DNA of 64,000 bases. Source: Symsagittifera roscoffensis. Lineage: Eukaryota > Xenacoelomorpha > Acoela > Convolutidae. Position 1 is the first letter of the stretch; each line of letters opens with the position of its first letter. The notes beneath the pieces were generated by a model. It did no database searches and was not told the DNA's origin. It saw nothing but the letters and a program-made list of their open reading frames with translations. The stretch covers positions 62,001 to 126,000 of the forward strand of contig NW_026971731.1 of assembly GCF_963678635.1 (NCBI RefSeq), given 5' to 3'. A program made the position numbers and the translations under genes. Below are positions 36,292-45,519 of this stretch, piece by piece.

Positions 36292-37937
36292 GAAGGGCCC
36301 CCTCCCATTTTTAGGAGCTTTTTCGTGCCTTTCGGTGGTATAACAATCTGAAATAGCGATACGTAGTCTCCTACCGAGTAAGCTTTAGCACCAGCTGCTT
36401 TCTTTCGAATCTTTTCCTCTGCCTTGCCTGTGCTCGCTGAGTATTTCGCCTACACAAGTCGTTTAACTCTTGCTGACGTCTAATCACATTCCTCACGTAG
36501 ACCTGTGGAGACGTTTTCATTCCCTCAAACTAAGGTAGAAAAAGTTAAAGGGCAATGACTTCTCGTGACCGGTTAGCATCTATTGTGGACTTACTTCGGT
36601 GGTGGAGTGTTGCGTGCTATTATAAGCTCCCATCACCTGTGGAAGGTATCTGCCCCAATCGGTCATGTATCGAAACAACATATCCTCAGCATCGACACTA
36701 ACGTTCGATTCTGCCTTTCCACTAAGCCATTCGTCTGTGACTGGTATGTCGTAGAGTGAGCTTGAGCAACATGTGAGCGTCTCATAAGCTCTTTCGTGAG
36801 TTCTCTTAAGAAAACTGTTCCGTTATCCGATTGAAAGGACATCGTACAACCATGTCTCGCCATCCACGTAATGATCAGGTGGTCGCACGTTTCCTCCGCT
36901 GAGGCAGCAATGCAGGGCACGGCCTCTGCATACTTCCTGAAGTGATCTATCATGACCAAGACTTGAATATAACCACTGTCTGTCATGCATATCTTTTGGT
37001 AAAATATCTGCACCACTTCGTTGAATTCAGACGACTCGATCGATTGAAAAAGAAATCGCAATTTCCTTGGATCTTTTTCTGTTGGCATGACAGACACGCT
37101 GTTACCCACTTCTCACATGCCTTTTTCAGTCCAGGACCCAAAGTGCTTCAGGATCCTCTGATATAATTTGTCGATCCCCTGATGGCCCATCTGATCATGC
37201 GACTTGAATAAGAGTTCTGTCTGATAGAGTTGCGGCAACACTATCGCGTTATACTTGTATAGGACTTTGTCTTCATCTCTTCTCTTGCAAGCCACAATCC
37301 CGTCCTTGTTCAAATATAACCTTCCCTCTTTCTGCATTAAATACTGTCTCAGAATACGGTATCTGTCTTCATCCAGGTCACCTTTGTCCGGTGCACCATT
37401 TTCTATCCACCTCTTCAGGTTGCTTGTCATGCGGTCATTTCTATGCGCCCTTAGTAGATCCGAGAGTCTATACCTCGCCTTAAAGTACGTGTTCATGACC
37501 ATCATCTGACTATTCAGCTCATTGGGCTGGTGTGTGTCTTCTTCCTTCTTAAAGCACCAAATCTTCGCCATCGACTGTGTTTCTTGTTTGAACTGCTGAA
37601 GATCAGTCCTGACTACCTCTTTTTCTGGCAACAGACTTATCGAACGTTCCGATACCGCTATTGTTTCCAGATCGTCCGCTGCGTTGCCAAAGACTCTTTC
37701 GCTTGGTATGAGGTAGCGATCACTGTCAGGGTCCTGGTATACGTCTCTATCCAGATCCCTTGCTCGAGCTTCCACTAGTAGTGTGTGGATCGCTAGTTCT
37801 GACAGTTCCGATGCCGAGCTCGAGTTCCTGTCTGAGTAGGTGTCAATTCCTGAGTTTCGGGAATCGTCGTCTGTTGAAGAGTCTGTGACGGAGTCCGCAC
37901 CCTCCTCCAGATCAGTTCTGAGCCTTCTTCGCAACAA
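36200..37937 (-). pseudogene. Ty3/gypsy integrase, copy A
   Basis: Order on the minus strand: an acidic/Ser-rich linker, the H2C2 zinc-binding module (HDQMGHQGIDKLY with CLSCQQKK near 37090 after a frameshift), and the catalytic core in the open frame 37109-36663. The catalytic triad is visible: D in LVMIDHFRKYAEAV, D in FQSDNGTVF and E in LVERQNRTL, with 35 residues between the second D and the E. The core is broken from its C-terminal part near 36660 by stops. The GPY/F-like end lies at 36300-36210. Integrase joins the linear cDNA to chromosomal DNA. Inactive here. Confidence 0.88.
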
Positions 37938-38600
37938 TCTGAACTCTTTCGAACAAAACTTTTTTCTCCCGGTCCTGTTTCATCTACATCAGACTCCCCG
38001 GACAGACTTCATTGTCCCGGATGTTGGGCTTGAAATCCCCGGACAAACAATCTTGCACCAGGTTTCGCTTAACCTTCTCACGTTCTGTATCTTGGTCCTC
38101 AAAGGTAGAGTTTTCTTTTGCTTGTCTTTCATCTGTTCGTTCCGCCCAAATGAAGTACTGGTTAAAACCTCGTGGGGTATTGAGGATATTGTTTACTGAA
38201 CTATTGTCCTGCAATCCCTCTCATAGTCTTTGTGTTGTCGTATTGACAGCATGATTTTCACCTTCTCACTGACTGTCAGTAATGCCATGGCTGCTGCCCA
38301 CTCATGGTCATCTCTAGTTACCTCTTTTCTCTGACACTCCAACCACCATCCGCATCAGCTGTGTTGTGATCTGCACCGTCTTATCCAACAATGAGAGGCT
38401 GTTTATATTGATGCGAGAGAGTTCCTGCTGGACCAGGTTTGAGCACAGCAACAGATCCAAGGGCACCGGGTCCTTCTTGGAGAGAATCTTTATGTCCGCT
38501 GCTTTCTCTACAGGTAACTCAGGATGTCCTGGAATTGGATGTCCAGACTTGTCCAACCATCTCGTTAAGGGAAGCGCTTCGTAAGTTTTTTTGTCCAGAA
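37113..38600 (-). pseudogene. Long linker between RNase H and integrase, copy A
   Basis: About 1.4 kb separates the RNase H end from the H2C2 module. Pieces include PGHPELPVEKAADIKILSK (38520), NLVQQELSRININSLSLLDK (38425), AMALLTVSEKVKIMLSI (38280), then the open frame 37937-37113, which begins with an acidic/Ser-rich SVTDSSTDDDSRNSGIDTYS region and continues with Arg/Asp-rich helical sequence. Ty3-type elements usually have a much shorter tether here. Function unknown. Confidence 0.55.
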
Positions 38601-39487
38601 ACGAGAATCCTTCCTTTATTTCTGCCTAATTGGGTTGATTCTGTTCCAATCTTTCATAGAACTCAGTTTTCTTGCTGAGGTTGTCAGCATTCTGGTGTTT
38701 ATCACGCATCATGTGCTCTATTATCATGTGGTGGCCACCAATCTTACTATTTGTCTACCAATATAACTCTGATCCATCGAGTAGGTCTTCAACCAGGATA
38801 ACGCTCTGTTGTCGCCGAGCAACTTAAAGGGAGCGCTCCCAAGTATGCGCGGTACCTTTCCACGAATGTGACTACTGCAAAATTTATGCTTTTGGTGCAC
38901 AATATTTCACCTCAGTGTCACTCAAAACCTTGCTGCCATAAGCAATGGGACAGAGAACCGTTCTTCCAACCATTCTTGCTCCTGATGCAATATTCCTGAG
39001 ATGGCTACTACTGATACGTCTCTGTCAATAACATACATGCCTTTCTCTATATACATGCCTAGCACTGGTGCTTCGCACAGTTCCCGTTTTATGTTCTCGA
39101 AAGCAACTTATCGTTCCATTCGAATTTCTTTCCTTTGTTTCGCATCAGCCTCCGAATTGGATACTCCTTGTCTGCTTATCCTTTTATGAACTCACTTTAA
39201 TAAATGGCAAACCCTATGCTCATGAATTGTGTGTCCGTTCTCGGTGCCTTCCATGTTAACACAGCCTCTACTGCTTCCGGATCCGGCCTACACCATGCCT
39301 GTCCACCATCCTTCCCAGATACTTGATCGAAACCCTAAGGATTTCACATTTCGATGGTTTGCATTTCAAGCCTGCTTTTTTCATGCATCTAAAGACCTCA
39401 TCTAACCGATCATTGTGGTCTTCCAGTGTTGGTGTTGCTATAACACATCACAAGATTCCCGTACTATTTTGTCACTCTGATCAAAGC
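38600..39487 (-). pseudogene. RT C-terminal part and RNase H, copy A
   Basis: Starts at the copy-B insertion point with LIRVTK and continues through VIATPTLEDHNDRLDEVF (the segment after the Y-x-D-D box, which is itself mutated), RCMKKAGLKCKPSKCEIL (thumb) and an RNase H with YVIDRDVSVVAISGILHQ (first catalytic Asp, near 39030) and APFKLLGDNRALSWLKTYS, DQSYIG pieces near 38830-38760. Multiple stops. Together with 57183-57750 this was one RT-RNase H gene. Confidence 0.8.
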
Positions 39488-39808
39488 TGTGACATTCGAC
39501 CAGAATGGCCAAAATGCAATCTCTGCAGATATCGAATTTTTAGCAGCGAGCCTTCTGAGTTGGTGATTTGGAAGGATTAAGAGCGTTATTCGAACGATAA
39601 AACAAAACGTGAAGGTTGAAGGATTCGGAAATTCAAAATTTTTAAATTTCGAAGTGATTACGTAACATTTCTGAGAAACGTCAGAAACGGCCATTTTGGC
39701 TAAAATGAGAAAGAAAAACACAACAACAATAGCTGCGCTGACGACAACTACGAAAATCGTGATTGAAAAACAACAGCAGATTGCAAGAATAACAGAGAGC
39801 GTTCCGAG

Positions 39809-39840
39809 TTGCAACTATTGTGCCGCTACAATAGTTGCAA
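39809..39840. repeat. Perfect 13-bp hairpin in the LTR
   Basis: TTGCAACTATTGT (39809-39821), loop GCCGCT, ACAATAGTTGCAA (39828-39840). It is conserved unchanged in the second LTR near 55601-55640. A smaller CCGTTG-CGAA-CAACGG hairpin follows directly. Confidence 0.85.
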
Positions 39841-39875
39841 GGCCGTTGCGAACAACGGTGAAGGGTGGAAGACAG

Positions 39876-39940
39876 CCTTCCGGATTACGAAGAAATCAAG
39901 ATTAACGAGCTTGATTCAGTGAATTCAAGAATCCGGAAGG
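39876..39940. repeat. Second LTR inverted repeat
   Basis: CCTTCCGGATT (39876-39886) pairs with AATCCGGAAGG (39930-39940). The stem contains the same TCCGGAAGG core that is repeated in the leader. Confidence 0.75.
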
Positions 39941-39967
39941 ATTTCGGAACTGAGACTTTTGTCTTTT

Positions 39968-39974
39968 TATATAA
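39968..39974 (+). promoter_or_regulatory. TATA box in the LTR
   Basis: TATATAA in the context CTTTTTATATAAACTTTT, preserved in all three LTR copies, about 145 bp before the AATAAA. It is the likely start region of the genomic RNA. Confidence 0.55.
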
Positions 39975-40115
39975 ACTTTTAGCTTCCTGTCATGTCCTGA
40001 CTTGAATTTAATTAATATCTGGATTCATTTTGATAAGGATGAGAAGCTAGGAGTTGGGAGGAAAGGGTTGATCCATCATCGATGGAGATGATGATTTTTA
40101 TCTACTGAACAACTC

Positions 40116-40121
40116 AATAAA
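40116..40121 (+). terminator. Polyadenylation signal in the LTR
   Basis: AATAAA downstream of the TATA box and upstream of U5, in the position expected for LTR 3'-end formation. It is also present near 56898 in the 3' LTR. Confidence 0.55.
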
Positions 40122-40412
40122 TAGTATAAGCCCTGTTTTTAGGAGTGACCTCGTGGTCTGGGGATACTGAGACCCAGCCATGGGCTCACTATTTTTGCAT
40201 GTAATCAAGTTAATTTGAGCGTTCTGGTCGAAGCCGGAGAACAGTAACGTTTTTGTCGACCCGATGTTAGAGAGACCACCGAAAATACTGGCTTGGTAGA
40301 GACGGTGAAAAGCATGAAAAACTCTGTTTAGACGTTAGCCAGTCGTCTGAGGACTTAGTTTTGTTTTCCGTCGATATGTATCTTCCGGGCGAATGTTACA
40401 TACATGTTTTTA

Positions 40413-40427
40413 TGGCGCTCCTGGGTG
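40413..40427 (+). promoter_or_regulatory. Primer binding site for reverse transcription
   Basis: TGGCGCTCCTGGGTG starts 12 bases after the 5' LTR. Its complement ends in CCA and agrees, from general knowledge of tRNA 3' ends, with a tRNA-Asn acceptor/T-arm. The spacing from the LTR is longer than usual for Ty3-type elements. Confidence 0.55.
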
Positions 40428-40940
40428 TTATTCTTTAACATCATGACCGGCAGAACCGTTAACGAGCACTCCGCGCCGAGCCCTTAATAGGCCTAAACCG
40501 CCGGGGCGGAGGGGTAGTTCGGAAAGCGGAAGCCTTCCCGATTACCGTGAATAGTTTTTAAACCTAGTTAAGACCGAAAATTCACGAACCAGGAAGGGTG
40601 GGGGGAATCGCGAACCCCTCGTCCCCTGAGTGGTTTGTGACCAAAAACACTTAAAAGATATACGTAAAACCAAACAAAAAGTAGTATAGTTCCCAAGAAA
40701 AACAGAAAAACATAAAAAAAACCAAAAACAGTAAAAAAGTTAAAAAAATCAGTAGAAAACATCCCCCCAGACAAGATGTGATCCAACCCCCCCCCCCCCC
40801 GTTTGTTGTTGATAGATATATTGTTGTCACAGGCATTTATATCAGTCAGGATTGTTACGATCAATTTTGTGGCCCGTTTGTGAGGCTTGTACTGTCCGGT
40901 TATTCGAGCATTTAAGCACGTTAATGATAAATTGCGCTCA

Positions 40941-42465
40941 ATCCGGAAGGGTCAGCTGATTTGCGCTCAATTCGGAAGGGTCTTGGGAGAAGACCGATCC
41001 GGCAAGCAGTAGAAGGAGCCACAAGAAGGGGCTCAACGACAACAACAATCGACTGTTGGGTATCGTTAACAAGTTTTGAATCCCATTTGGTACAAAAAGT
41101 AAGATAGTAATATGTGGGGGGCTCGACAGTGCTGCACTGTAGTGACCCTTCACCGAACTGCGAATATCCTAGTTAAGCACCTTAATTCGGATATTAAACA
41201 AACCCGGAGGGGTATAGTATTACTACTATCATTACTTATATAGCTTATATTAATAAACTATAGTGTTTTTCAGTGAAATACAGAGAAAACAGACTGGTTT
41301 TTAGGGTCAAAATAGAACCGGATAACTTTAGTTCGGAAGTGGTTGGAACTATTTTGGTACAAAAAACCAAATTTTCCAAAGTTTTGATAGTACAAAACAC
41401 TATAAAGTCAGAAATTTTTTGAAATTTTTGAGTTAGGACAGTAAAAATAGTTGTTTGGACAACGTCCACTAGTGAAACTACGAGTTCTGAAACCCGCTAC
41501 CCGAAAGCCTTCCGTGTTGCCGAGAAATTGAACTTAACGAGTTTGATTTGGTGGATTTATCAATCCGGAGGGGTACAGGTAGCGTAGTTTTTCGCAATAT
41601 TTTTCAACTAAAGCGTTTTAGATCGGGTCTTTTGCATTGAACTAGAAGAGTATAGGCCTTCTGAGCTCGGATCAATATCTTTTAGGTCAAAAGGAACCGA
41701 ATTGCGGAAAAAGTTAGGTGGAACCTATAAGAGAGAAATTTTTTGAGTTTGCAAGAAAGACGTTTTGGCTAATAAATTTTCGACAACTGGACAGATCCAG
41801 TTGATCTTGGTACCATTAGATCAAAAATTAGCTAAACTTACTGGTAAGAAGAAGAATTACTCGAAAAAGCAATCGCGAAAATTTTTTGAGATTGTTTTTA
41901 GCAAATTACTCAATCAGGAGGGGTACACCCTTCACGTTTTATAATTTTTTTTTGGAAAACCCTTAAACCCCTACCAAACGTGATAGCGATTGAACTAAGT
42001 AACTTAGGACAGTTCTAGACAAAAAGGGAGGGCTAAAGGCACAAGAAGACCTTAAAAGAGCCGAAATTAGGCAAGTGATAACACCCTTCACCGTTAGTGT
42101 GAATTGTCAAATAGGAGGCTTAACTTCAATCCGGAGGGGTCAGGGAAAGGATCATATTTCCTTCCCAGTTAATTCGAGCAGCATAACAGCATCGCAGAAC
42201 GTATCCAGTATCCAGAGGGGTATAGGCTGAAATCAAAAAATCTCCGGAAAGCTACTTTAAAGAACCAAAAGGCTCCCAATCCGGAGGGGTCAAAATTTTT
42301 CAAAGTCGCTGGGGTCCGAATCCGGATGGGTCTAGTTTCCACAAAACCGGAGGGGTCCCAATCCGGAGGGGTCTCCTATTAACTAACTAGGAGGGATCCT
42401 AATTCGGAGGGGTCTTATTTTTACCAATCCGAAAGGGTCCTATTTTTGCCAAGCCGGATGGGTAC
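40941..42465 (+). repeat. Leader iteron array, copy B
   Basis: At least 14 copies of AATCCGGAGGGGTC or close variants, mostly in one orientation. Positions are about 40941, 40970, 41203, 41561, 41911, 42128, 42211, 42278, 42319, 42346, 42358, 42400, 42425 and 42452. Spacing is irregular, tight at the 3' end (20-40 bp) and wide at the 5' end. Variants include TCCGGATGGGTC and TCCGGAAGGGTC. The same array is in copy A's leader. Confidence 0.85.
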
Positions 42466-43253
42466 TGTTTTTTGTCAACCCAGAGAGATAAAAATGTTTT
42501 AAGGACTTAGGTAAAACAAAAGAAAGACAAGAGTGCGAGGCATTAGGTTATTAAGACCTAGGCTAGGAACCAGTGGCTGCACTGGTAACTTGCCTTTCGA
42601 ATAAGACCAGACCAAAACAAAACAGGTAGGACCTCGGATAATCGCGACACTAAGTCTAAATTGAAAAATAGTGTAACTAATTGGTGTAAATTGAAAACCA
42701 ATACGTTTTTACGAGAAGTGACTGCCCTGAGGGTTGTAGTAGGTCTAGCTCGGGCAGTCCGAAGGCAGATAGGTAAGACAGTACTCGGTGGGTGCAATAA
42801 TCGCCCACTTGAGAAAATTACTGCCTTGATAGTTTTGTCTGTTTGGTGCAGCACCAAGCGAAGAAAGCTTTTTCTTCCAAAAACAAAAGTTCGACTATTG
42901 TACTAAGACCGGCTAAAATACAATACACATACGTTTTTCATAGAAATATTCTTAGTCTGTTACTTTTGATTTTAAATCAACATAAACTGTGCTTGATTGG
43001 GTAGTGAGTACACTATCTTTTAATTTGACTGATAACATCATATTGTGCTAGTTCTCAAATCTTACGACCAGTAATTGATTAGTGTGATCAAATTATATAC
43101 AAGGTGTATTCTGATAACATACAGGGATTCGTGGTCACTATCTAGTAGAAACTTGTGAAACTTTTTGTGTTGTGTTATTTTTATTAATAGTCAGACTAGA
43201 AAGCCACCAGAAATCAAATTGAGTGTATAGGCTTGAGAAGGTACAAATAGGAA

Positions 43254-43831
43254 ATGAGTCTAGACAAGTCAAGAATACCTAAACGAGGTAATAGTTCCAG
43301 GAAATTCATACCTGAGGAGCAAAGAAAATCAATGACTGATCCTTTTGTGGAACGGATCAAACGAACAAGGGACGGCAAAAGGAAGATGGTTTCAGGCAGA
43401 ATTGTTGAAGGAGAAGTCAAAAGACCTCAGAAGAGAGAAAAGAAATATTGGAAGTGGAGGTCCACCCGGACCAGGCCATGCAAGACGGCGAAGAGATGCA
43501 TGGGCTGGAAGGGAGAGGCGGAAGGCCAGCGAGCGAATCTACTCCGGTAGAACAAGGTCAGGATTTGGCCACTTCCACTGGACACTGGATCGAGCGGAGA
43601 TGTCGTAACTGTCCGACATCTCTACTGAAGTTGTGGCGACCAGGAGATCTCCAACAAACCATACCATGATGGCAGATGTAGCAGAGAAACAGACTACGTC
43701 TTCATCGTTCACAGAAAGAATGGAAAATACCTTTGGGAACATCTTTCCATTTACAATGGGAGCGGGCACAGGAAACGAAGGTAAATCCCAAGAGGAAGAA
43801 GAGGACGATGACGAGCAGGTGGACTCTGGAT
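43254..43831 (+). pseudogene. gag: Gag N-terminal fragment, copy B
   Basis: ATG at 43254 gives MSLDKSRIPKRGNSSRKFIPEEQRK, matching the Gag start of copy A at 61751. Frameshifts move coding through EVEVHPDQAMQDGEEMHG (43449 onward) and then GNIFPFTMGAGTGNEG with an acidic EEEEDDDEQVD run. At about 43828 the sequence jumps to the integrase tail (DPACEVNEKG). Everything from here through the IN core is absent. Confidence 0.75.
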
Positions 43832-44669
43832 CCTGCTTGTGAAGTTAACGAGAAGGGCACCAGGGAGAAGAACGATGGAAACGATGTTGTAGAGGAGGGA
43901 ACAAAAACACCACTGGACCTGGATCCAAATGAGGTGATCGAAGCGGAAGATGAAACCTTACCTTATGCAGAAGAAGATTGGCAGGATCCCGAACAAACAG
44001 AGGTTCCCAAAAATTTGGAACCAGATCTTCAAGACTCGCTGCAGACTCGACAAGGCGACGGGAAGAGACCTAGAAAGAAATACAACCGTTACGGTGACGA
44101 CTTTGTAGTAGACAGGATAGATCTGAAAAAGATAGTGGAAGAAGTGGTAGGTCTAGAAAGCATAACAGTCTCACAAGACATTGACATAGTAGATGATCAC
44201 GACCAGGAATGGATCGAGGACAGGTCGAAACCCGAAGTAGATTTCGACGAAGAGCAATCGGAATACTACAGAGATGATCTCACAAATCTGCGAGTCTTGG
44301 AGTGGCTGAACGAAATGACATCAGACCCTAAAGAGACCAGCGTCACGATTCAAGACGTAGATCGCGAAAGCGCGAAATACATCAAGACCGAACGAGATGA
44401 TCCTTCCTGGGCTGCCCAGGAAGGACAGTTACTCATTCCAGCTTCTAACCTCGACTTGATATCCGGTATTCGATCGACGGGGTCTTCGAAGGATATTTTT
44501 GTCCGGGGAGTGGGGGGTAGGACTTACCCACACCGAAAACCTGATAATAAAAAAATTGAGAATAGCACGAGAAACAGGAGATTTAGAAGCAGAAACAGGC
44601 GAAGAACCTAAGAAACCTGACATAGGGAGGGTAGTTGAGTCATATTTTAACCTACCAAATGAGTATTCA
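43832..44669 (+). pseudogene. Integrase acidic tail, copy B
   Basis: Open frame 43733-44611 from the fusion point onward. The acidic tail (DLDPNEVIEAEDETLPYAEEDW), QTRQGDGKRPRKKYNRYGDDF, DIDIVDDHDQEWIEDRSKPEVDFDEE and SWAAQEGQLLIPASNLDL are well conserved with copy A. A frameshift near 44515 moves coding to the frame of the macro domain. It is unlike a chromodomain. It is probably a disordered linker. Confidence 0.65.
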
Positions 44670-45122
44670 AGTAGCATAATAATAACAGACAGTGATTTCA
44701 CACTCACAAACAGAACATGTGCGATAGCAATCAATGCAGACACAAGTTTTAGGACAGCCTTAGCGGCAGATTTTAAGAGAGAATACAGAAATGTGGAATT
44801 CCTTTGGAAGCAACGACCAGGAGTAGGGGGCGTAGCAGCCTTATCTCCGGCGGCATCACAATTACCGGGAAAATACCTATGCTTCTTGGTGACGAGGGCG
44901 ACAGAGAAGCAGCACGTGGACCCAGAGAACCTAGTCTTGTCTTTGACGAGGTTGAGAGATTTCCTCTTGGAAATGGACGTGAAGGAGCTCTCGCTTCCAG
45001 TGTATGATCCGAACAGAGGACGGCTGCATCCTAGGGAACTGTACGCGCTTCTTCACGTGATATTCTCAGATACTAATATACAAGTATATCTGCATAAGAA
45101 ATATTATTTAAGTATAGGCTGA
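44670..45122 (+). pseudogene. TARG1/OARD1-like macro domain, copy B
   Basis: C-terminal 150 residues of the open frame 44499-45122. Landmarks: IIITDSDFTLTNRTCAIAI, then SFRTALAADFKREYRNVEFLWKQ (loop and helix), GVGGVAAL, KYLCFLVTR, DPENLVLSLTRLRDFL, KELSLPVYDPNRGRLHPREL and IFSDTNIQVYL. The succession of a His/Cys-Ala-Ile strand, G-x-A-x2-F loop, G-x-V-A-x-L, Y-x-FLVT strand, NL..SL..L helix, LSLPxxDxxRGRL and TxIxVYL is the pattern of the small macro domains that remove ADP-ribose from Asp/Glu. The loop Gly is Arg here but Gly in copy A. It was translated as the C-terminal end of the Pol polyprotein. Confidence 0.65.
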
Positions 45123-45519
45123 GTGACGTGTAGGGAGGTGATAGGATAAAGACTAAATTATGTGTTGTATTATTTTTATGTGTTATGTTATTAAGATCTT
45201 GGGTAGGTAGGGGTTAGTGACCATGAACAGCTGAATGACGATCTTAGGAATAGATCCAAAGTTTGGGCTCTCCAATCTTGGGTCGAATTCCAAAATTTTA
45301 GAAACCGATTGATTTTAATAAGTTTTAGGATAAACATCTTTTTATCTGAACTGTTCTTAAGCAAATTTTAGCATTTTTTAGCGATATGTATATTAATATG
45401 AAACTGACAAGTGTGATATTCGTGATTTCTTTTCTAGATCCTGATTGATCATTTAAATTACTCACTTGAGTTAGGACCTTGAAACCAAATCGAATCAAAT
45501 CAAACTTGAAAGGAATAGT
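45123..45519 (+). other. Conserved spacer between Pol end and accessory ORF
   Basis: About 400 bp without a gene, homologous to 34455-34845 of copy A. It includes a conserved TTTTCTAG acceptor-like site. Confidence 0.6.
45436..45437 (+). promoter_or_regulatory. Conserved candidate splice acceptor, copy B
   Basis: GATTTCTTTTCTAG followed by ATCCTGATTGATC, 83 bp upstream of the accessory ATG. It is conserved in copy A. The position is right for a spliced subgenomic mRNA. No donor identified with confidence. Confidence 0.45.

Larger units (their letters stand above)
39488..40400 (+). repeat. 5' LTR of copy B, 913 bp
   Basis: Begins TGTGACATTCG and ends CGAATGTTACA, imperfect terminal inverted repeats with TG...CA ends. 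Homologous LTRs lie at 55279-55834 (truncated) and 56632-57182 (internal deletion of about 360 bp). TATATAA at 39968-39974 and AATAAA at 40116-40121 are spaced as in a U3-R-U5 layout. Two strong hairpins sit in U3. A 69-codon frame at 39696-39905 lies entirely within it and is not supported as a gene. Confidence 0.92.
40401..43253 (+). other. Long untranslated leader of copy B
   Basis: About 2.85 kb between LTR and Gag ATG. It contains a 13-C tract (40788-40800), a scattered array of a TCCGGAGGGGTC-like motif (about 40941-42460) and a 15-nt self-complementary hairpin (42843-42857). Minus-strand frames at 40568-40864 and 42558-42857 are not supported as genes. Confidence 0.7.

Noticed and set aside
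39696..39905. 69-codon frame in the LTR
   Set aside because: Lies wholly in U3 over the hairpins. It is missing from the 3' LTR.
40788..40800. Poly-C tract as a functional signal
   Set aside because: Thirteen C at one site only. Copy A has a short interrupted G/C stretch there, so simple slippage is enough.
42558..42857. Antisense leader frame sharing SSGRLLHPPS with 62087-62287
   Set aside because: The similarity follows from nucleotide homology of the two leaders. Frames differ at both ends and neither has a supporting motif.
43820..43840. Gag-integrase-tail fusion as an integrated spliced RNA
   Set aside because: No GT or AG at the matching positions in copy A. A short microhomology explains it better.
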